Shown here: positions 40,875-49,505 of the stretch, in pieces
Position numbering within the stretch: the stretch's first letter is position 1
Layout: every line of letters begins with the position of its first letter
Translations under genes and position numbers: made by a program
NCBI RefSeq assembly: GCF_024198255.1
Contig: NZ_JAJVKW010000013.1
Location: 62,001 to 126,000 of the forward strand
DNA length: 64,000 nt
Direction of reading: 5' to 3'
Source of the DNA: Myxococcus guangdongensis
GTDB taxonomy: Bacteria > Myxococcota > Myxococcia > Myxococcales > Myxococcaceae
The notes under the pieces: generated by a model
The model's database searches: none
Seen by the model: the letters and a program-made list of their open reading frames with translations, nothing else
Told to the model about the DNA's origin: nothing

Positions 40875-43709
40875 CTACAGCTCGATGGGCGGGAGGGCCT
40901 CTCCCATCTCGCCCGGATTGTCTCCACGGTGGTCTGAATGATTGAGCCCGAGCTGCCCGCTGTGATTGGCGCCCCAGCACTTGACGCTGCCCTCATCGAA
41001 GGTGGCGCACGTGTGGTGGGCTCCCGCCGCGAGGGACGTCACGGCACGACCCGCCCCCAGATTGACCCGAGGCAGCGCGTCGCCCATTTCGCCCGGTTCA
41101 CCGCCGCGGTTGTTCCAATCACCGAGCCCGAGCTGACCCGCGTAGCCGCCGCCCCAGCACTTGACGGAGCCATCATCCAGCAGCGCGCATGCGTAGATGC
41201 TGCCGACGGTGAGCGTCTTCGCGGTCCGCCCCGTCCCCAGGTCGACTCGCGGCAATCCATCTCCCATCTCACCCGCGTCATCTCCCCGGTGCACCTTGTC
41301 ACCAAGGCCGAGCGCGCCGTACGGGTTGCCGCCCCAGCACTTGATGGAACCGTCATCGAGCAGCGCGCACGTGGAGTGCTCACGGGCGGCGATGGCCTTC
41401 GCGGTCCGCCCCGTGCCCAGGTTCACCCGAGGCAGTGCGTCGCCCATCTCACCCGGGCCATCTCCGCGGACCACCTTGTCGCCGAGCCCCAGCTGTCCCC
41501 ATGCGTTCTCGCCCCAGCACTTGACGGAATCGTCATCCAGGAGCGCGCACGTGTGACGGCCTCCCGCGGCGAGCGCCTTCGCGGTGCGCCCCGTGCCGAG
41601 GTTCACGGCAGGCAGCGCGTTGCCCATCTCACCAGGGCCATCTCCGCGAGGCTGCGTATCACCGAGCCCGAGCCTCCCATCCCAGTTGTCGCCCCAGCAC
41701 TTGACCGCGCCGTCGTCGAGGATGGCGCACAGGTGCTTCAGACCGCTGACGAGCGTCTTCGCGGTCCGCCCCGTGCCGAGGTCCACCCGGGGCAACGCGT
41801 CGCCCATCTCACCCGGGCCATCTCCGCGACGCTGCGTGTCGCCGAGCCCCAGCTGCCCCTGCTCACTGTCACCCCAGCACTTGACCGCGCCTCCTTCCAG
41901 GAGCGCGCAGCTGAAGCCGTCACCCAGGCCCATCATCGCCACCCGCACGTCCGTGCCCACGCGGACGAAGGGGAGGTTGCTCATCAGGTTGGAGGCGCGA
42001 CCGTCTCCTCGGTCGTCGGCGTGCTCGAGCCCGAGCTGCCCCATGCCGTTCTTTCCCCAGCACTTGAGGCGTCCATCCGTGAAGACGGCGCAGGTGGTCC
42101 CCGCGCCGGCGAAGATTGACCTCACCGCATAGCCACGCACACGCACGTCGACCGAGCCGGTCCCGGTCGCGCCGTGGGTGTCCGCCACCTGGTAGTCGAA
42201 GCGGGCGGCGCCGACGAACCCCGACGCGGGCGTGAACCGCACGGCGTCACCGACGAGCTCGACCGTGCCGTTGCGCGCATTCGAGACGCCCGTCAACGCC
42301 AACGCATCCCCCTCCACATCCCCGTCATTGAAGAGGAGCGTCGCCGCGGGGATGCGCTGCGCGACATCCACGCTCGCCAGGACTGAATCCGCGACGGCCA
42401 CGGGAGCGTCATTCACCGGGTTGACGGTGACGCGCACTGTCGCGGTGCTGAAACTGGCCCTGTCGGTGACCCGGTACTGGAATGTCGCCGTCCCGAAGAA
42501 GTTCGCCTCCGGCGTGAAGGTGACGTTCTGTCCGTCCAGCGTCACGCTGCCATGCGTGTCCGAGAAGGCGCCTTCCACCAGGAGGTCGTCGGTGTCGACG
42601 TCGATGTCGTTCGCGACGAGCGTGGCGACCGGGATGACCAGCACGGTGTCCTCGTCCGTGCTCACGGTATCGTCGACGGCCTGGGGGGCCTCGCCCACGA
42701 TGATCGTCACCGTGGCGCTGGTGGTGCCGGCCCCATTCCTGACGGTGTACTGGAAGGTCGCCGACCCGGTGAAGTCCGCCTCAGGGGTGAAGTCGATCTC
42801 TCCGCCGTCGATCTCCACGGTGCAGTGCACCGCCGACCCCACGCCAGCGAGCCTGAACAGGAAGCCGTCGCCCATGTGGTCGTTCGCGGTGAGTTCGTCC
42901 TGCTTGATGTACCGCGGGGTGTTCCTCCGCGCGTACACGGTGTCGGCGACGGCGACTGGCGCGTCCTCCACGGAGTTGACCGTGACGGCCACCGTCGCGG
43001 TGTGCGTCAAGAGCCCGTCGCTGACGGTGTACTCGAAGCTCGCGGCCCCGAAGAAGTTCGCCTCCGGGGTGAAGGTGACGTTGCCACCCGCCAGCGTCAC
43101 CGTGCCATGCGTCGCGGCGCCGACGCCCGACACCAGGAGGACATCACCGTCGACATCCGTGTCGTTGGCGAGGAGCGTGGCCGTCGGGATGACCACCGCG
43201 ACATCCTCATCCGTACTGGCGCTGTCCCCCACCGCGACGGGGGCATCGTTCACGGCGTTGACCGTGACGGTGGCCACCGCGGTGTCCGTCAGGCGGCCAT
43301 CCCCCACCGTGTACTCGAACGTCGCGGTCCCGAAGAAGTCCGTCTCCGGGGTGAAGGTGACGGTGCCGCCCACCAGCGTCACACCACCGTGGGTCGCCTT
43401 GCCGACGGCGGTCACCGTCAGCGCATCGCCGTCCGCGTCGGCGTCGTTGGAGACGAGCGACGCGCCGGGAATCACCAGGGCGGTGTCCTCGTCGGTCGTC
43501 AGCAGGTCGTCCTGCGCGGACGGGGCCCTGTTGGCGGTAGGAGGAGGTGGTGGTTTCTCATCCTCTTTTCCTCCGCACGCGGCGAGGGCCACGGAGAGCA
43601 GCAGGATGGAGCTCCGAAGGCCGGGGAGGAACCCCGGGGTGCGGTCCCAATTCCGCGACAAGGCAACGGACGAAAGTCTCAGGTACGAACGAACGCGTTG
43701 GTGCTTCAC
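40875..43709 (-). CDS. Lipoprotein with cadherin-like repeats and RCC1 propeller
   Basis: A 944-residue lipoprotein from GTG 43709, which has GAGGGGG four bases upstream. The signal ends SVALAAC, then GGKEDEKPPPPP. Five cadherin-like/VCBS-type repeats of about 94 residues follow, each with NDADADGDAL-like calcium motifs, FTPEANFFGTATF and a closing VNAVNDAPVAV. The last ~390 residues are seven RCC1 repeats, with CALLDDGSVKCWG in each. The upstream in-frame extension to 44057 has no signal and is not used. Probably an exported surface adhesion or binding protein; RCC1-type propellers of this sort are common in myxobacteria but their role is unknown. Confidence 0.88.
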   Translation of the reverse strand: MKHQRVRSYLRLSSVALSRNWDRTPGFLPGLRSSILLLSVALAACGGKEDEKPPPPPTANRAPSAQDDLLTTDEDTALVIPGASLVSNDADADGDALTVTAVGKATHGGVTLVGGTVTFTPETDFFGTATFEYTVGDGRLTDTAVATVTVNAVNDAPVAVGDSASTDEDVAVVIPTATLLANDTDVDGDVLLVSGVGAATHGTVTLAGGNVTFTPEANFFGAASFEYTVSDGLLTHTATVAVTVNSVEDAPVAVADTVYARRNTPRYIKQDELTANDHMGDGFLFRLAGVGSAVHCTVEIDGGEIDFTPEADFTGSATFQYTVRNGAGTTSATVTIIVGEAPQAVDDTVSTDEDTVLVIPVATLVANDIDVDTDDLLVEGAFSDTHGSVTLDGQNVTFTPEANFFGTATFQYRVTDRASFSTATVRVTVNPVNDAPVAVADSVLASVDVAQRIPAATLLFNDGDVEGDALALTGVSNARNGTVELVGDAVRFTPASGFVGAARFDYQVADTHGATGTGSVDVRVRGYAVRSIFAGAGTTCAVFTDGRLKCWGKNGMGQLGLEHADDRGDGRASNLMSNLPFVRVGTDVRVAMMGLGDGFSCALLEGGAVKCWGDSEQGQLGLGDTQRRGDGPGEMGDALPRVDLGTGRTAKTLVSGLKHLCAILDDGAVKCWGDNWDGRLGLGDTQPRGDGPGEMGNALPAVNLGTGRTAKALAAGGRHTCALLDDDSVKCWGENAWGQLGLGDKVVRGDGPGEMGDALPRVNLGTGRTAKAIAAREHSTCALLDDGSIKCWGGNPYGALGLGDKVHRGDDAGEMGDGLPRVDLGTGRTAKTLTVGSIYACALLDDGSVKCWGGGYAGQLGLGDWNNRGGEPGEMGDALPRVNLGAGRAVTSLAAGAHHTCATFDEGSVKCWGANHSGQLGLNHSDHRGDNPGEMGEALPPIEL
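40877..42066 (-). repeat. Tandem 180-bp RCC1-coding repeats
   Basis: The equivalent CACTTGA position (TTGA) falls at 40981, 41161, 41341, 41521, 41701 and 41881, an exact 180-bp period, with a final unit at 42064. Units share long identical runs, such as the sequence for LGTGRTAK. Confidence 0.92.
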
Positions 43710-43728
43710 AAGCCCCCTCACAGGAAGA

Positions 43729-43763
43729 AGCACCCCGGGTCCGGAGAAAACCGGAGGGGTGCT
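43729..43763 (-). terminator. Strong bulged hairpin between the peroxidase and RCC1 genes
   Basis: AGCACCCC (43729-43736) pairs with GGGGTGCT (43756-43763) and inner TCCGG pairs with CCGGA, with a three-base bulge and a six-base loop. On the minus strand it lies ~115 bases after the peroxidase stop and ~20 bases before the RCC1 lipoprotein start. It could be a terminator or a leader structure. It is followed by TTCTTCCT. Confidence 0.45.
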
Positions 43764-43875
43764 GTCCCCATAACGGAGCCCGACATCGCAGGTCGCACCG
43801 ACAATCGCTTCACTCGACATCCAGGCGCGGGAGGCCACGTCGAGCGACGCCTCGGCCTCACGGCGCAGGTTCGCC

Positions 43876-44958
43876 TCACCCTCCGCCAGGCCGCAGCCCG
43901 CTGGGGACACGTTCCGGGACGGTTCGGTCGAAGGCGCCGTCGGAGAGCGCTTCGAAGAAGGCGCGCAGGTCGTCTCCGCCCCCGAGCGGTGGCTCGACGT
44001 CCCCCTCGAGCAGCGGGTCGGTGACCTCCAGGTTGTGATAGAAGTCGATCGACTCATCGAGCGTCTTCACGGAGCCGTTGTGCATGTACGGCGCGGTGAG
44101 GGTGACCATGCGAAGCGTGGGCGTGCGGAACTGCCCCGCTCCGTCTCCGAGGTCGGGCGCCTGGGACGCACCGGGCGCCACCGGCAGGCGGTGCAGCTTG
44201 AAGTCAGACAGCATCGGACCCGAGTGGCAGCGCGAGCACCCTTGCGCGACGAATCCGTGCATGCCTCGAATCTGGGACGGAGTCATCGCGTTGTCGTCGC
44301 CCGCCAGATAGCGGTCGAACGACGTGGGGGTCGGCACCAGGGTCCGCTCGAATGCGGCGATGGCCCTGGCCAGCGTCGTCTCGCTGATTCCCCGAGGGCC
44401 GAACGCCGCGTCGAACATGTCGACGTACTCCGGGATGCCGGACAGGCGCCTCACGAGCTCCTCGAGGATTTCGTCCTCGGCGAAAGCCGGGCCTCGCATC
44501 TCGAGCGCGTTCTTGAGCGGCCCGAGCACCTGCGCTTCGAGCGAGGCTGTCCGATGGTCCCAGAACATCGGCGCGTCCTCGGGCAGGACACTGCCCTCCG
44601 TGGTCAGTCCATTGAAGGCGGTGAAGAGCACCGACAGGGAGTTGCGACCGACACGCGCGCCAGGCCCATCCGCGCGCGCCCGTCCCACACCCCGGCCACC
44701 GACGCCGACCGAGACAGCGAGCCCATCGCTGTATCCGAAGTCCGGGTGGTGGCAACTGGCACAGGCGACGTCGCGATTGCCCGAGAGTAGAGGGTCCCAG
44801 AACAAGGCCCTCCCGAGTTCGACGACCTCCGGGCGGGTCGGATTGTCGGCGGGCGCGGGGACGACGAGCGGGAGCGACGAGAGGGTCTCGCTCGGCGCGG
44901 GCGTCAGGGTGCAGCCGACGAGCAGCGCGGAAAGACACAACACGGGTCGAAACGTCAC
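43876..44958 (-). CDS. Di-heme cytochrome c peroxidase-family lipoprotein
   Basis: A 360-residue member of the CcpA/MauG family, which reduces hydrogen peroxide or oxidises cofactors in the periplasm. Two haem-attachment sites are visible, CASCH near residue 65 and CSRCH near residue 240. [20 protein letters not shown] and [18 protein letters not shown] are typical of the family. The start GTG 44958 overlaps the stop of the preceding gene (GTGA) and gives a lipoprotein signal ending SALLVGC; ATG 44976 is a weaker alternative. It forms an operon with the barrel-like protein upstream. Confidence 0.88.
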   Translation of the reverse strand: MTFRPVLCLSALLVGCTLTPAPSETLSSLPLVVPAPADNPTRPEVVELGRALFWDPLLSGNRDVACASCHHPDFGYSDGLAVSVGVGGRGVGRARADGPGARVGRNSLSVLFTAFNGLTTEGSVLPEDAPMFWDHRTASLEAQVLGPLKNALEMRGPAFAEDEILEELVRRLSGIPEYVDMFDAAFGPRGISETTLARAIAAFERTLVPTPTSFDRYLAGDDNAMTPSQIRGMHGFVAQGCSRCHSGPMLSDFKLHRLPVAPGASQAPDLGDGAGQFRTPTLRMVTLTAPYMHNGSVKTLDESIDFYHNLEVTDPLLEGDVEPPLGGGDDLRAFFEALSDGAFDRTVPERVPSGLRPGGG

Positions 44959-45566
44959 AGCGCCACCCCGAGCCATGCGCTGGCATACCCACGATTCGGG
45001 ACGGACTCCGAGCCGGTGTAGACCTTGTAGTACGAGGTCGGCAGGACGATGTGGTCCCAACCCACGCCGAACTCGAACCGCTGGAGGATTCGAACGCCGA
45101 TGGCGGCGTCGGCGGACAGCACCGCGCCGAAGTCGGTGGCGCTCGCGGTTCGTTGGAGCAACACGAGGCGGACATGTTCGACGTGTCCCGTCGTTCCGAC
45201 CCCGAGCTGAAGCCATGGGGACACCGGAGCGCTCGGCCAGGGCGAGGCGCGAACCCCCGCGCCGACCTTCACGAGATATCGCTGTGCGCCCTCGAAGAAG
45301 AGCGCGCCGACCTCACCCCGGGCGACCCCTTGGAAATGGCGTCCGAGCGGCCAGCCCACCGTCACTCCCACGAGCGGTCCGGGGAGCTCGTAGATGAGGA
45401 ACATCGGGAAAGCGACCCCGCCCCGCAGTGTCACCTCGAGGGCGGACGACTCCTCGACTCCGTCGTGTCCGGCCCCAGCGTGCGCGAGACGCGCGCCCAG
45501 GAGGGACCACACCAACGGAACCGACACGAGAGCGCCGCCGAGCTTCTGCCTGTACGCGAACCCCAT
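44955..45566 (-). CDS. Putative outer-membrane beta-barrel protein
   Basis: A 203-residue exported protein with a signal peptide (ending LAHAGAG). The mature part alternates polar and hydrophobic residues in short strands ([54 protein letters not shown]). It ends in a hydrophobic residue, as eight-stranded outer-membrane barrels often do. Co-transcribed with the di-heme peroxidase gene. No specific family recognised; the barrel reading is an inference from strand pattern. Confidence 0.6.
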   Translation of the reverse strand: MGFAYRQKLGGALVSVPLVWSLLGARLAHAGAGHDGVEESSALEVTLRGGVAFPMFLIYELPGPLVGVTVGWPLGRHFQGVARGEVGALFFEGAQRYLVKVGAGVRASPWPSAPVSPWLQLGVGTTGHVEHVRLVLLQRTASATDFGAVLSADAAIGVRILQRFEFGVGWDHIVLPTSYYKVYTGSESVPNRGYASAWLGVAL

Positions 45567-45696
45567 GCGCCCTGGGCTCTCATGGCGAGCAGCCCATGGC
45601 CATCCATCTCCGACCAGCCGTTCCCCGCTTCGGACGAGCAGGGGGCGCGTTCGGACGAACCGTCGACCGCGACCCTCCTCGCGACAGACCTGCCGT

Positions 45697-46023
45697 CTAC
45701 TGCAGGTCGCAGCCGGGGATGCAGTAATTCACGTTGATGAGCGTGCGCGAGGCGGCCAGGTTCGACTGACAGCCGGCGTACTGCGTGGCGGGGGTGGCCT
45801 GGATGCGCGAGGCGCCGCACTTCACGACACAGGCGCGGATGTTCTCGAACCAGTAGATGAGGTCGTTGTTCGGGCAGTGGGGCGGGATGCCGATGCCCTG
45901 CTCCGTGCTCGCCATCGCGTCGCCCTCCGGCGCGTCGACCTCGGACTCGGCCGCACCACCGCAGGCCGCCAGGGAAAGGCTGCACATCGCGAACAGGGAA
46001 ACGACGAGACGCTTGGCTTGCAT
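45697..46023 (-). CDS. Small Cys-rich lipoprotein
   Basis: A 108-residue lipoprotein. Signal MQAKRLVVSLFAMCSLSLAAC; then an acidic linker and a domain with six cysteines (PHCPN, ACVVKCG, GCQSN, NYCIPGC) and the motif WFENIRACV. It belongs to the same general kind as the lipoprotein at 3943-4257 but shares little sequence. Function unknown. Divergent from the tandem-repeat lipoprotein gene at 46213. Confidence 0.68.
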   Translation of the reverse strand: MQAKRLVVSLFAMCSLSLAACGGAAESEVDAPEGDAMASTEQGIGIPPHCPNNDLIYWFENIRACVVKCGASRIQATPATQYAGCQSNLAASRTLINVNYCIPGCDLQ

Positions 46024-46212
46024 GGCGACTCCTTCACGACAGGGGGAAGCGGAATCATGTCCCATCAGGCGCGCCTCGCGAAGCACGCCGCGCCCCAGAC
46101 AGACGCGGCCTCCTCTTCACGACCTGTCGGATAGGCGACACCACGGATTTGCCATCACACGACACCGGCCACTAAAGCCACACAACCCCATCACCCCAAG
46201 CAGGAGTCCCAC

Positions 46213-46677
46213 ATGAAGCTCATTCCTTTCGTCTGCCTGACGCTCTCCCTGATGGCGTGCGGCGCGCCAGAGGCTGTTCAGCGGCAGGACCCCACGGAGA
46301 CGGCCTCGCCCGAGGAGACGTGGACCCCAGAGGAGTCCACGGAGGTGTCCGCGCAGGCCTGCGTCAAGCGTTGCTCGGGCGGCCTCGCGGGAGGGCAGTC
46401 CTGCACGGCTGACTCCAACTGTGGCAAGACCTGCGCGAGCGGTCTCGCCGCGGGCCAGGCCTGTACCTCCAACGCCAACTGTGGACAGACGTGCTCGAGC
46501 GGCCTCGCCGCGGGACAGGCCTGTACCACCAACGCCAACTGTGGAAAGACGTGCTCGGGTGGAGCCGCCGCGGGCCAGGCCTGCACCTTTGACTCCAACT
46601 GCCCCAACGGGTTCTGCACGTCGCACGTCTGTGCGTCGCACGTCTGCGTGACGCACCTCTGCGTGACCTACTGCTGA
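46213..46677 (+). CDS. Lipoprotein with four 20-residue Cys repeats and a Cys/His tail
   Basis: A 154-residue lipoprotein. CAGGAG precedes ATG 46213; the signal ends TLSLMAC. After a Glu/Thr-rich linker come four tandem 20-residue repeats of the form GLAAGQACTxNANCGxTCS, each with three to four cysteines. The tail of evenly spaced Cys/His residues, FCTSHVCASHVCVTHLCVTYC in pieces, has CxxH/CxxxC-like spacing. It is reminiscent of Cys-rich extracellular repeats in myxobacterial surface proteins. Disulfide bonding or metal binding are both possible; no named family. Confidence 0.75.
   Translation: MKLIPFVCLTLSLMACGAPEAVQRQDPTETASPEETWTPEESTEVSAQACVKRCSGGLAGGQSCTADSNCGKTCASGLAAGQACTSNANCGQTCSSGLAAGQACTTNANCGKTCSGGAAAGQACTFDSNCPNGFCTSHVCASHVCVTHLCVTYC
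46381..46620 (+). repeat. Four tandem 60-bp coding repeats
   Basis: Units begin at 46381, 46441, 46501 and 46561. The second and third are nearly identical; the fourth has diverged and leads into the Cys/His tail. Confidence 0.9.
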
Positions 46678-46697
46678 GGCGGACCGCGCTCCGGTGC

Positions 46698-47192
46698 TCA
46701 GCCGTTCTTGAAGACCACGCGAATCAGCACCGCGGCGCCCAGGCACAGCAGGCCGAAAACCCCGGTGGCGATGGGCCCGACCCACGGGCCCGTCCCGGCG
46801 AAGTGGACCTTCTGCGTGCGAGGGTCCACTCGCAGCTTCACCGACTCCCCCAGCCGGTCCTCGACGTCCGTCCGGTCCATCTCCACCGGGGACTCGTGCG
46901 CGACGCCGTCGGTCTCGTACCGGACCCGGTACTGGTAGCAGGTATAGGTGCGTGAGCGGTTCTTGTTGTCCGTCCGGGTGCACTCCTGCTTTTGATGGCC
47001 GCTGATGACACCCGCGACATCCACCGCGTGCGTGTCGAAGTCATGGGCCGACCGCGCCAGGGACGCGCTGAGGACGAGCAGCAGCGCCCCGGCCACCCCG
47101 AACACCCCTGTTCCCAACCAAGTCACCGCGGCTCCTGTCCCGACTGTCGCGTGTCGGACCAGCCTACTCCAGCCGCTGGGGCCACCGCTCAC
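46698..47192 (-). CDS. DUF3592-type membrane protein
   Basis: A 164-residue protein with two transmembrane segments (residues ~20-44 and ~137-158) flanking a ~90-residue extracytoplasmic domain. That domain has CTRTD, TYTCYQYRVRYETDG and VDPRTQKVHF, which match DUF3592 proteins (loop VxYxxxG, closing VxxDPxxP). Starts at GTG 47192. Usually a small membrane protein of unknown role. Confidence 0.75.
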   Translation of the reverse strand: MSGGPSGWSRLVRHATVGTGAAVTWLGTGVFGVAGALLLVLSASLARSAHDFDTHAVDVAGVISGHQKQECTRTDNKNRSRTYTCYQYRVRYETDGVAHESPVEMDRTDVEDRLGESVKLRVDPRTQKVHFAGTGPWVGPIATGVFGLLCLGAAVLIRVVFKNG

Positions 47193-47296
47193 CGAGCCTC
47201 GCTACCGCTCACCGAGCGCCACCACCACTCACGGAAGACTTCTCCAGACACGCCAACGGGGGACGAGAGTGACACCACCCCGTCTCGGAGGACCCC

Positions 47297-48301
47297 ATGC
47301 CGCTCTCTCCCTTCGCCTCGACGCTGCTCGCCGTCTGGTTGTCCGCCGCTCCCAACGACGACGTGGCGGCCATCCGCGCGGCCGTCGCGGATTACACCGA
47401 GGGGGTGATGTCCGGCGACCTGGCACGACTCCAACGCACGTTCCATCCCGACTCGAAGCTCCTCTCCGTGGGGCCCGACGGCGCGCTCGCCACCTGGCCG
47501 GGCAACGACTACGTCCAGACCGCGGTGAAGAGCCCCTTCACCGGGCGCGAGAACGCAGTGCTCCAGGTGGACGTCGTCGGCAGCGCGGCGGTCGCCAAGG
47601 TGTCCGTGCGCACGGCGAAGTGGGACTTCACCGACTACATCTCCCTGCTCAAGTTGGAGGGCAGGTGGCGCATCGTGACCAAGGTGTACCACCGCGAGCC
47701 CCGGGCCGAGGCCCCGTCGCCCACCTCGCCCCCAGCCCCGCAACCCGTCCCGTCGGGGCCGCTCGCCGGACGCACCGTGGCGCTGCTCGTCACCCACGGC
47801 TTCAACCTGCCAGAGATGGTGGAGACGCGGCGCGCCCTGGAGGAGGCCGGCGCCCGGGTGGAGCTGGTGGCTCCGAAGCCGGGCACCGTGCGCGCGGACA
47901 CCGCCGGAGGACAGGTGAGCGAGTTCCGGGTGGACCGCGCGCTCACGGAGGCTCGGCCGGACGCCTACCATGCGCTCTATCTTCCGGGAGGCACGCACAG
48001 CGCGGACAGCCTGCGGCTCGCCACGGGCGCCACGGAGTTCGTGCAGGGATTCCTCCGGGCGAAGAAGCCGGTGGCCGCCATCTGTCACGGGCTCTGGCTG
48101 CTCGCCGACGCGGGAGGCGTGAAGGGCCGCCGGGTGACGTCCTTCCCTTCCCTCCGGCGTGACCTGCAGAACGCGGGGGCCACCTGGGTGGATGAAGAGG
48201 TGGTGGTGGATGGACAGCTCGTCACCAGTCGCCGGCCGGCGGACCTGCCCGCCTTCAACCAACAGGTGGTGGCGCGCTTCGCCCGCCCTGCCGCGCCCTG
48301 A
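47297..48301 (+). CDS. SnoaL/NTF2-like and DJ-1/PfpI fusion protein
   Basis: A 334-residue fusion. After a likely signal peptide (ending WLSAA), residues ~20-140 form an NTF2-like fold of the 'nuclear transport factor 2/lumazine-binding-like' sort (IRAAVADYTEGVMSGDLARL; KLEGRWRIVTKVYH). A Pro-rich linker follows, then a DJ-1/PfpI class I glutamine-amidotransferase-like domain (TVALLVTHGFNLPEMVETR) with nucleophile Cys in VAAICHGLW and acid in FNLPE. DJ-1-type domains act on glyoxals, proteins or small molecules. Both parts are recognisable; the combined role is unknown. GGAGGA upstream supports ATG 47297. Confidence 0.82.
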   Translation: MPLSPFASTLLAVWLSAAPNDDVAAIRAAVADYTEGVMSGDLARLQRTFHPDSKLLSVGPDGALATWPGNDYVQTAVKSPFTGRENAVLQVDVVGSAAVAKVSVRTAKWDFTDYISLLKLEGRWRIVTKVYHREPRAEAPSPTSPPAPQPVPSGPLAGRTVALLVTHGFNLPEMVETRRALEEAGARVELVAPKPGTVRADTAGGQVSEFRVDRALTEARPDAYHALYLPGGTHSADSLRLATGATEFVQGFLRAKKPVAAICHGLWLLADAGGVKGRRVTSFPSLRRDLQNAGATWVDEEVVVDGQLVTSRRPADLPAFNQQVVARFARPAAP

Positions 48302-48430
48302 GCCGGCGACGTCACATTGTCGTGACACCCCCTGCACGCGACGACAACCGACAGAGCGGTGCTTTCCAGCCTGTCTCGTTCGCAACTACAGTTGAGGTCC
48401 CTGTAACGCAGGACTTCCACTGGAGGCCAC

Positions 48431-48721
48431 ATGTCATCGAGTCGGATGCGAATATTTGCCATCGCCGTGGTCGGCGCCGTCTTGGGGACTGCGCCCGCGC
48501 TGGCCTACGACCCCATCTGTGACCACAACTACTACGTGTGCATGACCGACGCGCAGAAGCGGCTGGATGAGTGGGACCGCTATTACGCCGAGCTCGAATG
48601 CATCCAGGCGTACGACACGTGCCGCGGCGTGCCGCTGGCGGCCAGCGAGAGCACCGGCCACGAGGACATCGCACCGTCCGCGACGGACAGCCACACCCAG
48701 GTCGCCGAGCAGGACGGCTGA
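48431..48721 (+). CDS. Small secreted Cys-containing protein
   Basis: A 96-residue exported protein with signal MRIFAIAVVGAVLGTAPALA after GGAGG. The mature part has four cysteines (ICDHN, VCMTD, ECIQA, TCRG) in a pattern that could give two disulfides, with an acidic tail. Family unknown. Convergent with the SDR gene at 48725, three bases away, so the two tails nearly touch. Confidence 0.65.
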   Translation: MSSSRMRIFAIAVVGAVLGTAPALAYDPICDHNYYVCMTDAQKRLDEWDRYYAELECIQAYDTCRGVPLAASESTGHEDIAPSATDSHTQVAEQDG

Positions 48722-48724
48722 CCG

Positions 48725-49441
48725 TCAGACCAGGGGATGGCCCCCATCGACGCGCAGCACCTCGCCGGTGGTGAATCCATTCCCCATGAGGAACAGCGCG
48801 GCATGACCCACGTCGAGGGTCGTGCCGATGCGTCCCACGGGGAGCCGGCGCGCGTGCTGCTCGAACACCTGGCCCTTGGACTCCCCCACGATGGCATCCC
48901 AGACGGGGGTGTCGATCCATCCCGGTGACAGGGCATTCACGCGCACCGGCGCCAGCTCCAGGGCCCAGGCGCGCACCGCGGCCTCGATCGCACCATTCAC
49001 CGCCGCGATGACCGAGCCGTTCGGCTTGGGGCGGAGGGAGGCAATCCCCGTGGTGAAGACGAGCGAGCCGCCGGGCTGGATTCGGGCATGGCTGGCGACA
49101 TGGAACGCCGCCATGAGCTTGGAGTCGAAGATGCGGCGCGCGGCGGCGAAGTCCATCTCCCGGATGCCGAGGTAGCGCGCCTCCACCGCCGTCACGACGA
49201 CGTGGTTCACGGGCCCGAGCGCCCCGAAGAGCTGGCGCACCGAGTCCTCGCTCGTGGCATCCACCGGACAGGTCCGCACCTGCTCCGGGCTCCCGAGCAG
49301 GTCCGCGGCTCGCGCCAGCTTCTCGGAGGAACGGCTCGCGAGCGTCACCGAGGCGCCTTGCGCCAGCGCGGCCCGCGCCACGCCGAGCCCGATGCCCGAG
49401 GAGCCGCCCACCACCACGACATGTTGTTGTTCGAGGGTCAT
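48725..49441 (-). CDS. Classical SDR oxidoreductase
   Basis: A 238-residue short-chain dehydrogenase. Rossmann VVVVGGSSGIGLGVA, the catalytic-region Ser in FTTGIASL, and RVNALSPGWIDTPVW after it. The usual YxxxK is degraded: AAVNGAIEAAV replaces the Tyr-Lys segment, so catalysis may be altered. Substrate unknown. Divergent from the LysR regulator at 49503 across a palindrome, so it is the likely target of that regulator. Confidence 0.85.
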   Translation of the reverse strand: MTLEQQHVVVVGGSSGIGLGVARAALAQGASVTLASRSSEKLARAADLLGSPEQVRTCPVDATSEDSVRQLFGALGPVNHVVVTAVEARYLGIREMDFAAARRIFDSKLMAAFHVASHARIQPGGSLVFTTGIASLRPKPNGSVIAAVNGAIEAAVRAWALELAPVRVNALSPGWIDTPVWDAIVGESKGQVFEQHARRLPVGRIGTTLDVGHAALFLMGNGFTTGEVLRVDGGHPLV

Positions 49442-49474
49442 GCCCCAGGACTACCGCGCGGCCCGGATTGCAAC

Positions 49475-49505
49475 CATGGGATGATGTGGAATGCTTCATC
49501 CCATG
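49475..49505. promoter_or_regulatory. 9-bp palindrome, candidate LysR operator
   Basis: CATGGGATG (49475-49483) and CATCCCATG (49497-49505) are perfect inverse complements separated by 13 bases. The right arm contains the LysR start ATG at 49503. The arrangement suggests binding by the LysR protein with autoregulation and control of the divergent SDR gene. Confidence 0.55.

Noticed and set aside
43710-44057. Upstream extension of the RCC1 lipoprotein frame
   Set aside because: Precedes the lipoprotein signal and overlaps the peroxidase gene's 3' end; GTG 43709 with a GAGGGGG site is the better start.
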